Positions 1-10,272 of a stretch of DNA of 64,000 nucleotides are shown in pieces (position 1 is the first letter of the stretch; every line of letters begins with the position of its first letter). Origin of the DNA: Prochilodus magdalenae (lineage: Eukaryota > Chordata > Actinopteri > Characiformes > Prochilodontidae); contig JAMWET010000477.1 of assembly GCA_024036415.1 (NCBI GenBank), positions 1,261,039 to 1,325,038 of the forward strand, given 5' to 3'. The position numbers were made by a program, and so were the translations under genes. The notes under the pieces were generated by a model. The model was not told where the DNA came from and made no database searches. It saw only the letters and a list, made by a program, of their open reading frames with translations.

Positions 1-35
1 GGGTATTCTGTACATACTTGTGTGTTATTGTCTCT

Positions 36-70
36 ATTCTATTCTATTCTATTCTATTCTATTCTATTCT
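36..70. repeat. (ATTCT)7 microsatellite
   Basis: Seven uninterrupted ATTCT pentamers are visible, then a broken ATTTT unit. This is a simple repeat in the 5' flank of the gene with no coding potential. Confidence 0.95.
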
Positions 71-1080
71 ATTTTCATGGTTTGGTGAACTAGAGGTGTT
101 ATACTATGCCTAAAGTATCTAACTACCTGAAGTCAGCAGCTTCCAAACCTTCCTATAGGGTGTTGCAGCTGGGAATCTATCTTCTGGTGTTTGTGTAAGT
201 GTGTGTGTGCATGTATGTGTGTAATGTGAACCTCATTATTTTACTTTTTTCTCCAACTGAGTCTTGAATCTCCTCTTTTTCCCCTCTCTTCCTCTTTCTC
301 CTATTTCTTTTCTTCTTCTTCTTCCTCCTCTGAACCTGGATGCTGAGTGGCCTGATTCATAACTTTGGGATCACACTTAGTGCATTACTGTTATGCAAGT
401 TAAGGAATCAAGTTATGTTATACAAATGAATGGATATTATTTAATGAATTATTGTGCGTTATATGAACTGCTTAAAGAATCTGTGTGGGAATTATATAAG
501 CCGGTGTGCTGTGATGTGATAACGGAAGACTGATTAATGCAGAGAGAAAATATCTGGCATTAAGAGGGATAAATATGACAACGCTGACCATCGCACTTCC
601 ATTACACACCACTATAAAGCTGGACAATTAGCTGGTGGACGGCTGTGAGGGATGAAGCTCCTGGGCCTCAATAAATCCCTGTTCGCTCCGCTCCAGGCCG
701 CATCCGTCTCCATTACTGCCTCTAATTTATCTCCCGCTCACTCACGCTGCACTACACACACACATACACCACGGTGATGCAACAGGAGAGTGTGTGGGCT
801 GCTGTGTGTGTGGATGTGTGTGTGTGGTGACAGCAGCAGGGCTGGTTAGCAGTCAGTTTGGCAGGAAGTGTGTGTGCTCACTCCAATTAGAGCAGGATGG
901 AAAGGGGAGAGTGTGTACTAGCATGTATGAGTGTGTGTGAGAGACGTGGAGGAAGGCTAACGGCTAATGCGCTAGGTGAGGCGGCGTGTGTATCGACTCA
1001 GGCAGCAAGAGGAAATAAGGCACCATTCTAAATAAACAACCCTGAGGACGACACACCGCGAGACGAGCGTAATCTGACGC
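71..1080. other. 5' flanking DNA without a recognised gene
   Basis: No ORF of note. About 530-760 and 880-1060 are GC-richer and largely free of simple repeats, with TAATTA-like and CAATTAG-like words (for example GGACAATTAGCTGGTGG near 623). They contrast with the AT-rich surroundings and could be conserved noncoding elements, but conservation cannot be seen from one sequence. Short GT and CA stretches lie between them. Confidence 0.4.
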
Positions 1081-1084
1081 TATA

Positions 1085-1385
1085 TTTCTCCATTCTCTCT
1101 CTCTTTTCATTTTCTGCCTTTTCTGTCTCACTCTCTCAATTTGCTTTTTTCCTTTCTTGTTTGTCTCCTCTTTTCTCCTTCATCCTTTTTCTATCCTTCC
1201 TACTTTCCTTTTTTTGCTTCCCTCAGTCTTCCCTTTCTCTTTCTCTCCAGATCTCCCTCCTTGTTCCCTCCATCTCCTAGTCTCTGTTGTCCTGCTTTCC
1301 TCATTCTTACTTCTTCATCTATTTTAGAACCCAAAACAATCCATCCTGTCAGTCACCCCTCCCTAATCATCTCCTCTTTTCTCTG
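1085..1385. repeat. Polypyrimidine tract (CT-rich on + strand)
   Basis: About 300 bases are overwhelmingly C and T on the + strand (CTCTCT, TTTCC, CTTCCT words). The 81-residue open frame across it, rich in Phe, Ser, Leu and Pro, is what any polypyrimidine strand gives and is not a gene. Confidence 0.85.
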
Positions 1386-1899
1386 AAGAACCTTTTCTGG
1401 TATTGTTTGCGTTCTTTACCTTACATGTTTACACACTTCTCTTGAATTAGAATGGGGTCATTCATCGATGCAGTCACACACTACTAACTCAGCCAATGAG
1501 AAACAGAACCATTTTCCAAAATGTTGAGGTTCAGCCTGCTACACGTGTAGCAGCAGTCAATGAAATAGAAATGAAGTTTGTTTTTCTGAATAAAGTCACC
1601 CTTTCCAGACCAAAAATGCCAAATATAAATATATAAACAACTTATTACAGTCTTTTCTCCTCTCTTTTTCCCCACCTGTATTTTATACACCACTGTTTAA
1701 GTATGGATAATGTTCTACAGGTAACACCTACAAAAATGAAAATGGTTTTGCAGACTGTGATCCAGCTTTAGACACAAGGGGAAAGGGGTCATCTGTCAGG
1801 TGGTGTCTTGAATCTTCAACTTTTTGCAATGTTAAGGCAGGTGTGTGACACATCAAACTGGTCCGGAATTTCCCCCAAGTAAATCAGTGATGCACTTCA

Positions 1900-2640
1900 T
1901 CGACATAACTGTATTTGTTAGAGGTTGTCCTCATTTCCAGTGAATGTAGCACACGTGTCATTCCGGAAGATTTTAACAAACGCCTTCCAAATAGGGCTCC
2001 CATTACGTGCAGTTGGAAAAATCCCTGTCAAGTTCTGAGAAACAGGTTCTGTTGCCAATTAACTGAAAGCTGGACAAACAAAAACCACTATGGATATAGC
2101 AACATCAACCACTGTTCTGGGCTAATTTAGCAGGAGCCCACACCATAGCACCCATCCTCTGTCTCTGGAATGTAGAGTTAGCTGTGCCTCAATTCAATTC
2201 TCAATTCTCAATTCAACTCACAGATACTGGACGAAGACAAAGGGGCGATTCCTTTATTGTTGTCAGAGGCTACAATATTTCCTGAATTCTTCCAACAAGA
2301 CGGATGTGTGGATTGGTCACGGGGAGCCAATCAAAGGGGTCCGTTCACCTGATTTAACCCCTCATCAGTAAACTGTCTCTGCAGGACCCTGACATGAGCA
2401 TAACAGGAATCACGTCCCTGGCTAATCCAAGGAATTCACTTGTTGAGGTGTACATTATCTTGGAGTCTTTTGTATTGCTGGTTGAGTTGTAGTTCAGTGT
2501 GCTTTAAAGCCTTCCATACACAGCAGCAGAGTTTATGCTTGATGGCCAGTTGAACTAGATGCAACTGCGCTATACCTTAGTGTAATCCTTGCATATGTGA
2601 GGCGAATCTGGAGCAGAGACAGCTTTAAACAACTTAGTTT
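1900..2640 (+). pseudogene. Decayed mariner-like transposase (+ strand relic)
   Basis: Broken translation on the + strand still shows transposase landmarks. Near 1960-2010 there is an N-terminal helix-turn-helix-like piece (EDFNKRLPNRAPIT). At 2287-2304 there is FFQQDG, matching the F-Q-Q-D-G block around the second catalytic Asp. At 2315-2371, in a different frame, IKGVRSPDLTPHQ ends in a stop, matching the S-P-D-L-T-P block that precedes the third catalytic residue. The two blocks lie in different frames, so at least one frameshift has occurred. No terminal inverted repeats were identified and the limits are approximate. It is the same type as the relic at about 14.33-15.06 kb, in the opposite orientation. 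Confidence 0.65.
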
Positions 2641-2733
2641 AAACAGAAGTTGTGTGTCCTCCTTTAGTAGCATGATATAACGCTACAATATAAACAAAAA
2701 CACTAATTAGCTTTACTCTGTAATCTCTCAATG

Positions 2734-3002
2734 TTTGACTTTATGGTGGTGGAGAGTTTCTCATGATACGTATAGAGCATATGAGCAAATCAGCTGTAGT
2801 GCATATAAATGTAGCTGAGTCTGTCTATTTGTCTCTCTATGTTTATCTTGAACTTTCCTCCTACTTTTTCATCTACGAGCTAAACTAGATTGTAGTCAGC
2901 ACTGCTACATGACCAGCAGTCTGCTTGCTAATATTGAAGGTATTGACCTGCTCATATGCTCTATACGTATCATGAGAAACTCTCCACCACCATAAAGTCA
3001 AA
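2734..3002. repeat. Perfect 54-bp inverted repeat around a 161-nt spacer
   Basis: The left arm 2734-2787 (begins TTTGACTTTATGG) is an exact reverse complement of the right arm 2949-3002 (ends ACCATAAAGTCAAA), checked base by base over 54 positions. Pairing continues imperfectly for a few bases outside the arms. The spacer 2788-2948 has no recognised gene. Such perfect arms suggest a recent foldback or MITE-like insertion or a young inverted duplication. No target-site duplication was found. Confidence 0.95.
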
Positions 3003-3428
3003 TTGAGGTCAGTGAATAAGCTGTTATATATACATTTTTAAGAATTTTTTTGTTAAAGCCTTGTTAGTGTGTTCAATGCTCAGCAAAGCTTTATTTTACT
3101 ACAATAAAGTTTTATTTTTATTATAACAGTTTTATTTTTACTTAAAAATGTAATTCTGTGGAGCTGCAAAGAGGCAGTAAAAGAACCACATTTTGTTAAT
3201 CACCAGAATAAACCCTTGTGTATGGACAATGCCTATGTACTTGCACTGTACAAAAAGGCTCTGTCCACACTATGTGAAATAGACAGCTATGTCCATAAAC
3301 TTTTTAGTCAAAACAACCTGCTGAGTGCAGAGTACTAGGGACTAAGCTACAGCAGCTCTGCTAACACTGTGCACTGAAGCATGAATATAGATGGTAGAAC
3401 AATGCAGCTGTCTAGCCTATTTTACAAA

Positions 3429-3510
3429 AGAATCAGAATCTGAATCAAGCTTTATTAGCCAAGTATGTTCACACATTTAACACAGTACACACACATACAC
3501 TCACAAAAGA
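3429..3510 (+). repeat. Dispersed fish repeat fragment (AATCAGAATC... type)
   Basis: The run AGAATCAGAATCTGAATCAA followed by GCTTTATTAGCCAAGTATG matches a short interspersed motif I recall as recurrent in fish genomes. The identity is from memory and a repeat-library search would settle it. A CA-rich stretch follows. Confidence 0.5.
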
Positions 3511-4072
3511 ATTACCTTTACTTTTATACCAGTTCAGGTCTTCCACCCATACTGAGGGAGCAGTTGTGACTGTGTTTAATACAGGCCAAAATCCCATAGC
3601 ATACACCTGATGGAAATTTGCCATGGCACAATGTATAAAGTGTCCACTAACTGCAGTGGCTTTATAACACTTCTCTATGTGAGCAGACTCTTGTTTACTA
3701 CCAACTTAAGCCATTTGTTCATTAGCTTGGCAATTTACACTCTGCTTATGTCATATGGTATTAGCTGTTATCGTAATAAGTTGGAATTAAGTGAATAAGC
3801 ATGTTATTCGGCTGAACCCAAGTGCCAGTATTGGTACCAACAATAGTCAGCATAAGAGTGAAAACTGGGGAATTTGACTATGTGCTAAAATGAAAAAATT
3901 TCATCTGACTGTCAGCATTTTAAGTGTACTTATTAATGAAGTAATTCAATTGAAATTACAAGTTGTAATGTAAGGTGAATGTATAGCAGTATAACAACAA
4001 GAGCTATAGACTATTTCACAAAATCAGTCTAGACCTCTATTCATTCTTCCAAATCTATACCAGAACTACTAG

Positions 4073-4126
4073 CCTAACCCTAACCTTACCCTTACCCTAA
4101 CCCCAACCCTAACCTTACCCTGACCT
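4073..4126. repeat. Short degenerate telomere-like (CCCTAA) array
   Basis: Roughly nine variant copies of the vertebrate telomere hexamer are visible: CCTAACCC, TAACCTTACCC, TTACCCTAACCCC, AACCCTAACC. The array is about 54 bp and interrupted by T-for-A and extra-C variants. It is interstitial, far from any chromosome end visible here. Confidence 0.8.
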
Positions 4127-5250
4127 TGAAATGTAAAGAATTAAGTCACTTGAGGTCTCTACATGGACAAAGACTTCCCCAGCATGAGTATATAAACAAG
4201 GTCCCCACAATGTGGGATAAATCTGGTATACACACACACACACACACTTACGTAGTGCGAAGTGGACCAGGCCACAACTCGCTCTCTGTCCAATTATTGT
4301 CTACATTATTTTGCTGGATCTGCTGAATGCTGGCTGTGCTTAGCTCTGGCTTAGTCTGTTATTAATAACTCCTTGGAGTTCCTTTAAATGCTCTTAGACA
4401 CAATTCACAAAAATGAAGTAACCCAGACCCACACAACCCTACAAATTCACATCTCCACATCTACTCTGGCTGTCACATCTACAGACACTCAAAAAACTCA
4501 AATGCTCCTCCCTTCTGCTTTGATAATAGAACTGTATCAACCTCGATTAGGTGCACCTGCTTGTCTGCCCTCTAGCCAGTTAGACCACCATGGAGCCACA
4601 TGCATGTGTCTTTGACCTAAGCCAAAGCCTCATCTGTGTGCGTCTTTACCCTGCTGATATGAATAAACACCTCTGCTGAATGTCGTCCTGACTAATGAAT
4701 GGCCCGTTATCCCTTTTCCTTCCCAGGACTGTTGGGTTGTGTTGGCTGATCCTTCCTTTATCATCCTTTACTTAAACTACGCATTAATAAACATTTTATG
4801 GCAGTCATACTGTAATTTTCATTCTTTTTATACTGTTATGTTTGCTATTCTCTGGAGTATTTCCCTGCCACTGTCATCCTAGTCTCTCACTGGGGGCTTG
4901 GACCCCCACTTTGTGACAAGATGTGCAATACAAATACATTTGGAATTGATTTAAATCCTACACAATTCCAGAAGACCAGAATCTGAAAACTCCAAAAGCC
5001 TAGAACTCCAGAGGCACAGAACTAGACAACCTCAGAATGCCAGAATTTCAGGGTCCCAGATTCAAAGTAATGACACTGAGTACATCAGAGAATATCAAAG
5101 AAGGGTCAAAGTGCAATGAAGTTCAAAACTTAAACCTGAAATATGTTTGATATATTATTGTGCTGATGTTTCATGAATTTGAGATTGTTTTACTTTTATA
5201 GCACTCTTCATCAAAAAAAAAAAAAAGTAGCGTCAGACTGTAATGTTATA
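4127..5250. other. Noncoding 5' flank, no recognised gene
   Basis: AT-rich DNA with small open frames that have no recognisable domain. About 4960-5070 carries a loose repetition of CCAGAA/CAGAAC-like words. A poly-A run of about 16 lies near 5211-5226. Confidence 0.5.
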
Positions 5251-5560
5251 AAGATAAAGGTTATTAGGAACAATAAATGATGACAAATTTAGACTAATCT
5301 GGGCAATAATTATTATTTATTATAATTATTTATTTATTATGTCTGTCAGTATGGCGTTGGGCTGTTATATTTGCTAACACAACATGCAGACATCTCAGCA
5401 TGGTTCCTACTGGTGTCCTACGATTATCCATCCCTTGCAGGTTAAATATTCTCAGCCAGGTTTACTAGACATGTGACATGTGACAACACACTTTTCATCT
5501 TAGTGCCTCCCACAGTGCTTCCACACACGGATTTGTTGACGTGGTGTTAAGGGTAGGCGT
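5251..5560 (-). mobile_element. Tc1/mariner-like relic, family copy A
   Basis: Begins with GGTTATTAGGAACAATAAATGATGACAAATTTAGACT and shares this lead and the following GTCTGTCAGTATGGC / CATGCAGACATCTC order with copies near 19.77-20.11 kb and 33.97-34.58 kb. In copy C the corresponding minus-strand sequence encodes a piece like the C-terminus of Tc1-type transposases (WNRLSQDTIRN). Copy A is badly decayed and has no usable frame. Its limits come from homology between the three copies only. Confidence 0.5.
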
Positions 5561-6011
5561 TGTGACAGTACAGCGTGTAGTCCTTAACAGGATGACTCAT
5601 GGAGGGCATTGCTGCTTGCTAAATGTCTGCAATAGTGGCTGTTTGGTACAGAAATAAGGCCAGTCTTTGCTTATGTCACATACACAGACAAGGGTGAAAC
5701 ATGAATCATTTGCATGTCTCACAATGTCAAACCTACACACCAAGTTTCTTTCCTGTCAAGTTGATTCCCTCTGAATGCAATTATTTGTGCAACTGTTCTT
5801 TGAGTGATGAGTGTACAATGATGTGATGATTGCTCTCCTATTATTCTTTCTTTCGTGGATTTTACATTCATGGATTTCATATTCACCCCAGAAAAGGAAT
5901 GCTGATGAATGAACCCAATATCCCCTTTTTAGAATGCAAATCTGATTCTACTGGTCATTCAAAGTAAAGTGAGGGGCAATCAGAACAAAAAAACAGATGG
6001 TAGAACCACAT

Positions 6012-6016
<5 letters not shown>

Positions 6017-6056
<40 letters not shown>

Positions 6057-6058
6057 GA
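6017..6058. repeat. (GA)n microsatellite
   Basis: Twenty or so GA dinucleotides with a single C interruption (GAGCGAGA). Confidence 0.9.
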
Positions 6059-6224
6059 TGCAGGTGCTGATGATGAGCCAGAAAAAAATCTCCATGAATC
6101 ATTTTATCTTAATCAAATGACGTCTCCAATTTAATTAATTTGACATTTTCTTTCATAGAATCTCTCTATTAGCAACACAATCAGAGTGACACGCCAGTAG
6201 AAACCCGCAGATGGAGGAGATACA

Positions 6225-6262
6225 ACTGAGAGGGAGAGAGAGAAAAAGAGAGAGAGAGAGAA
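6225..6262. repeat. (GA)n purine run
   Basis: Short GAGAGA/AAAAAGAGAG run just before a long pyrimidine-rich segment, giving an abrupt purine-to-pyrimidine switch on the + strand. Confidence 0.7.
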
Positions 6263-6274
6263 TTTGGCTTTCCT

Positions 6275-6599
6275 CCTCCTCCTTTACTCTGTAGTAGTTT
6301 TGGCCTTCCCATGTACCTTTCTCTCTCTCTCTCCTTCTCTCTCTCTCATTCTCCTTTTAATCTTTCCTAAGCGTTCTCCTTTTTCTCTTTTTTTACCTTT
6401 CACTTTTTCTCTGTTTAAGTTTCTGCTTTCTCTCCCTATCATTTCTTTCTGTCTCTCACTGTAGCTGTCTTTTTCTCTAGCTCCCCCTCTCTGCCTCTCT
6501 AGCTTTCCCATATCCCTCTTTATCTTTCTTTAGCTCCCCTTCTCTCTGCCCCCTCTGTATTTAGCTTCCCCTCATCTCTATTTCTCTCAATTTCTTTAG

Positions 6600-6641
<42 letters not shown>

Positions 6642-6660
6642 TCCCCGCCCCCCCTCCTCC
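6275..6660. repeat. Polypyrimidine tract ending in (CT)n
   Basis: Almost entirely C and T on the + strand for about 385 bases, with a pure (CT)n run at about 6601-6637. Open frames here on both strands are low-complexity artefacts. It lies immediately upstream of the presumed promoter, where CT-rich DNA can be nucleosome-poor; that role is inference. Confidence 0.8.
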
Positions 6661-6696
6661 ATCTCTCCAGTCATTTCCAGCCAATGATCGGTAGGT

Positions 6697-7014
6697 GTGC
6701 GCATCCCAGCGTCCCCAGCGCAGCGCCAATCAGCCACACACAGCGCTGGAACACACACACACACGCGCGCACACACACAGACACCCGCGCGCGCACATAC
6801 ACACAACACACTCTTTCACACATCCACGCGCACACACACCCCGGACCAGGAAACAGCAGCTAGCCCCCTGAGCTGTGTGTATGCTTGCACGCTGGCTCCT
6901 CGGCTGGTCGCGTGCTTGTTTTATGTGCGCGTGTTTTTTTTATTTTTGGGGTTTTTGATTTTGGCTCGCGTGACGGGCGGAAGTGAGGAAGCAGTAAAAA
7001 TGCGGGGTTTGTAG
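6697..7014 (+). other. Possible 5' UTR/first-exon sequence, not a protein gene
   Basis: A 105-codon frame runs through CA repeats and the CpG-rich block. Its His/Thr/Arg-rich N-terminal half is a translation of (CA)n and (CG)n. It falls in the likely promoter/5' UTR and could at most be an upstream ORF. I do not call it a gene. Confidence 0.35.
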
Positions 7015-7054
7015 TGAGCTGCTGGTTTGGACTCTCAGCGGGAATCGAGGGGAG

Positions 7055-7060
7055 GTAGGT
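7055..7060 (+). promoter_or_regulatory. cxxc4: Predicted splice donor of 5' noncoding exon
   Basis: GGGGAG|GTAGGT is a good donor at the 3' edge of the CpG-rich block. Joined to the acceptor at 9264 it would splice a noncoding first exon to the ATG-bearing exon. This is inferred from position and motif only. Confidence 0.4.
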
Positions 7061-9264
7061 GATGCTCCTCTTCTTCTTCTTCCAGTTATTTCTTTCTTAG
7101 TCAGCGAGAAACTGCAGCTTTTCTCTCCATCTGTCTATCTGTCTTTCTCTCTTCCAGTCCGTCTGTTCACCTCTGTGTCGCGTGGCTTTTATGGCAGTTA
7201 TATCGCTGAGATGCTAACGCTGAAATCTCTCTCGGTTTCTGACCTTTTAGCTCTTCTCGCTCTCAACTGTATCTCTGTCTAGGCGAACGCTCTTGGGGGT
7301 TCTCGGGGCAGTCTTTGGGTGGGCACTTTATCTTCACGTGCCCCCCACAGTTTCTCTAAACTTTGATAATCGATAGCCTGGACTGGAGCATTAGGCTCAT
7401 TTAGCTGAACTGGTAATGATGAAGTGATTAACAGTAGGAGAAGAAAGTCTAACCAGTAACATAAACAGGTTTTGTTCTTTGTTAGGTGTGTTATATGCAT
7501 TTAATATCTGTTTTGTTGTTTTAGTTTGGGCTTTGGCATGTTTTGTGTACATTGTAAATTGTTTGGAAAATTTGACAATTGGATATTCATACAAATAATG
7601 TGTTTCCAAAAAAGAAATATGTAGAGAGGAGGAAAACAGACATGTTTTAGTTGAAAGAAGTTTTTCATTGAAAATCTCATTTCTTGTCATTTATTTCTGT
7701 CCTGCATGTGCATCGGTGTTCAGTGCAAGCTCCAAAGGCCACCCAGCCTCTTTCTCCACTGTGCCTCTTTATTTCTGGTTCATTACTGAGCCTGAGAATT
7801 TGAAGTGATTTTTTTTTTTTTTTATCTGCAATGGACGGACGGCTTTCGGGGTAATTAAACAGAGGAGAGGCCAGAGGAAAGGTAATGTAAGGAGTAGGGG
7901 GGAGATGGAGATGTGTCTAATGGGCTTTTATCTGTGGAAACGAAACCCAGACGGAGTGTGAGAGAGAGGGGGGAGAGAGAGTGAGCGAGGAAATGGACAC
8001 CCCCCCTCCCACCACCTCCTCCCTCCAGGCAGCTGACACTACAGTTGTCAAGGTCTAAGACTTGGCTTGCGTTCGGCTGTCTTTGTGTCATTGGGTGAAT
8101 GTGAAACAGCAGACAATGAATAGTCAGAATACACACTGCATCATCTATACAGCTTTACTTTAGGCTAAAATCTACCTTACAGTATGTTGATCTGTCTACG
8201 CTATGCTGATTTATATCTATAAATGTGACCTATTTTAGCATGCTGTTTGACATACAGCCGTTAGATTTTTTAATTTTTTTGGCTGATTTAGAGTTTTGTT
8301 GATGGTCCGTATTAACAGGTACTGTCCCTGGTCTACAATATAGTACAGTAAAAGAATCTGAAGCAGGGAAGCACTCATATCTGATGCTCATAGCTGCTGA
8401 TAGGGATGCTCATAGAATGTGAATTACAAAGTGTAGGAACAGGGGGAACATCTACCTGGACTAGCATTCCGGAAGACTTATGTCTTCCAGATTACAGTCA
8501 AATACGTTATCAAATATTAGTTAGAAATATGGGTCAAATCTAAACAACTATTAAATGGAAATCACATATATTTAGGGGTATCTGCTGATACCACTGATAC
8601 CTATATAATTCTGATGGCATTGTGGATCACTCTTTATTATATCAGTTTTATTATTGTATTATTGTTATCTGATTAAGGCATATGTGTGTTTTTTTTATTT
8701 GGTATATTTTGACCAGATGAGAATGAGCCATTTGGGATCATTACCAGTTTACTGATAGACACCATCCCTGATAAATAATGTATTAAATAGAATAAATGGA
8801 GTGCCTCTTGTTGGTTTGGCTTGGTCTGTGAACATGCTGGTTCAGTTCTGGTCCTATATGATTATGACTGCTCAGGTTGGGGTTTGGTTTGTCTGTGTAT
8901 TGTTGACAGGATTTGGCTCATTTGGATTGGCTGGATATCGTGTTGTATTGTGATCAAAATAGCCCTGTTTTGCAGTTTATCTGACAATATGTTTCATGCA
9001 TCGAATGTTCAGCTTGAATCTTAGTATGTTCGCCATGCACAGTGATGTCTGTTTTTGACCCTGTTTGATTTTGTTTCCTGTTATTGTGTATTGGATTACA
9101 CTGCTGGAGTGTTCACATTAGTCTCAGCAGATAAGGTGTGGGAGAGAATGTACATTAAAGGTGCAGTCGGAGAAATTATTGAAACACTGTAAAATGTCAG
9201 ATTTGGCAACATAAAGGCAAAATCCACATGGGATGCATGTGTAATTGTTGTTTTCTTGTTTTAG
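7061..9264 (+). other. cxxc4: Predicted first intron of cxxc4
   Basis: About 2.2 kb between the predicted donor at 7055 and the acceptor ending TTTTAG at 9261-9264. It contains a T-rich run near 7810, a purine/C-rich block at about 7860-8030 and otherwise AT-rich sequence. No coding exon was recognised. The pyrimidine-rich lead TTGTTTTCTTGTTTTAG supports the acceptor. Confidence 0.45.
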
Positions 9265-9381
9265 TACTGGAACCAGGATGGTAACTCATTGTCTCTAACC
9301 AGCTCGGTGTTGAAGAAGGCCTACCTCCAGAAATCTCCAGACGCTTCTTTAGGAAATCGTGGCAAAAACTGAGCTCCAGTC
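9265..9381 (+). other. cxxc4: 5' UTR part of the main coding exon
   Basis: Runs from the predicted acceptor to the ATG. An in-frame TGA lies at 9370-9372, only nine bases before the ATG at 9382, so the reading frame cannot extend upstream and the chosen start is the first possible in-frame Met. Confidence 0.6.
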
Positions 9382-10200
9382 ATGTCGAATATAAACAATG
9401 CACTTTGCATTGAGAGTGGACAAAACGCGGATGTGTCGCTCTTACAGAAGGACAGCCTCCAGGACAGTGGATTAAACCAGCTTTTGGATTATAATGCGGA
9501 AATAGAGAGGTACAGGTCTTTCGCAAACTTTTACAAAACCAATGGCGCATTCCCACAGACTGCCAAAATCGCCAGGATCACAACGCCTATTTTTCCCAGC
9601 GCACGGATCGGTGTGTCCCCATGGAACTGTGACAACGCCATGCTCTGGGGGAGGAAATCGGCTGCAATAAACCCCAACAGGACCGGCGTGCATAGGAACG
9701 AATCCCCAAGGCCGGGGAAGCCGGAGACGCTGCAAATGGCAAATAATAATTTCCTCTCTACCTTATCCCCGGAACACTGCCGGCCTTTAGCGGGGGAATG
9801 CATGAACAAGCTGAAATGCGGCGCCGCCGAAGCAGAGATAATGAATCTCCCCGAACGCGTCGGGACTTTTTCCGCCATCCCAGCTCTAGGGGGCATCTCA
9901 TTACCTCCCGGGGTCATCGTCATGACAGCCCTTCACTCCCCCGCTGCCTCCGCCGCCGTTACAGACAGTGCGTTTCAAATTGCCAATCTGGCAGACTGCC
10001 CGCAGAATAATTCCTCCTCCTCCGCGTCCGCCGGGAACCCGGCCAAGAAGAAGAGGAAAAGGTGTGGGGTGTGCGCCCCCTGCAGGAGGCTCATCAACTG
10101 CGGTGTCTGCAGCAGCTGTCGGAATCGCAAGACCGGACACCAAATCTGCAAATTCCGCAAATGTGAGGAGCTCAAGAAAAAGCCTGGATCGTCACTGGAG
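9382..10200 (+). CDS. cxxc4: CXXC finger protein 4 (IDAX), main coding exon
   Basis: Encodes residues 1-273 of a 287-residue protein; the rest is in the exon at 55227-55271. Known role of the family: it binds unmethylated CpG DNA through the zinc finger, binds the PDZ domain of Dishevelled and inhibits Wnt/beta-catenin signalling, and acts on TET2, whose ancestral gene is thought to have donated this exon. Seen here: a conserved N-terminal block around [22 protein letters not shown] (about 34-55); the conserved centre [20 protein letters not shown] and following (from about 126); a Ser run at 211-214; basic KKKRKR at 222-227; eight CXXC cysteines at 228, 231, 234, 240, 243, 246, 256 and 261; and KTGHQI at 250-255, matching the KTxxxI Dishevelled-binding motif. 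It lacks the long Ala/Gly tracts I recall in the mammalian long form, so it is shorter. The RLINCGVC and GSSLE segments favour CXXC4 over CXXC5. The exon ends in phase 0 at E|GTAAAA. Confidence 0.96.
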
Positions 10201-10206
10201 GTAAAA
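10201..10206 (+). promoter_or_regulatory. cxxc4: Splice donor of the long intron
   Basis: CTGGAG|GTAAAA follows the codon for Glu273, exactly where the family's exon boundary is expected, since the next residues in CXXC4 are RTPV. Reading through would add 23 unrelated residues and a stop at 10270-10272. Confidence 0.9.
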
Positions 10207-10272
10207 CTGACAACCTGTGGCACACTCACCCGCCCTCACCCTTTTTACTTTTTTAGGGATGTCCTGATCTGA

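Larger units (their letters stand above)
6640..7110 (+). promoter_or_regulatory. cxxc4: Probable CpG-rich promoter of cxxc4
   Basis: This is the most CpG-dense stretch upstream of the coding exon, with CGCGCGC runs at about 6764-6795 and GCGTGACGGGCGGAAG near 6967. A CCAAT box within GCGCCAATCAG sits at about 6723. No clear TATA box is seen. Vertebrate developmental regulators commonly have such island promoters. The position, 2.3 kb upstream of the coding exon and followed by a good splice donor, fits a first noncoding exon. The start site itself cannot be placed from sequence. Confidence 0.55.

Noticed and set aside
9382..10200. CXXC5 as the identity
   Set aside because: The finger reads [10 protein letters not shown] and the C-terminus starts RTPV and ends FRWFF, which fit CXXC4 better than CXXC5.
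9472..10229. Four minus-strand frames and two other plus-strand frames across the cxxc4 exon
   Set aside because: They are shadows of the GC-rich coding exon; only the 9382 frame has family motifs.
10201..10272. Extension of the cxxc4 ORF beyond 10200
   Set aside because: It continues past a good donor into sequence unlike the family; the correct C-terminus is found at 55227-55271.
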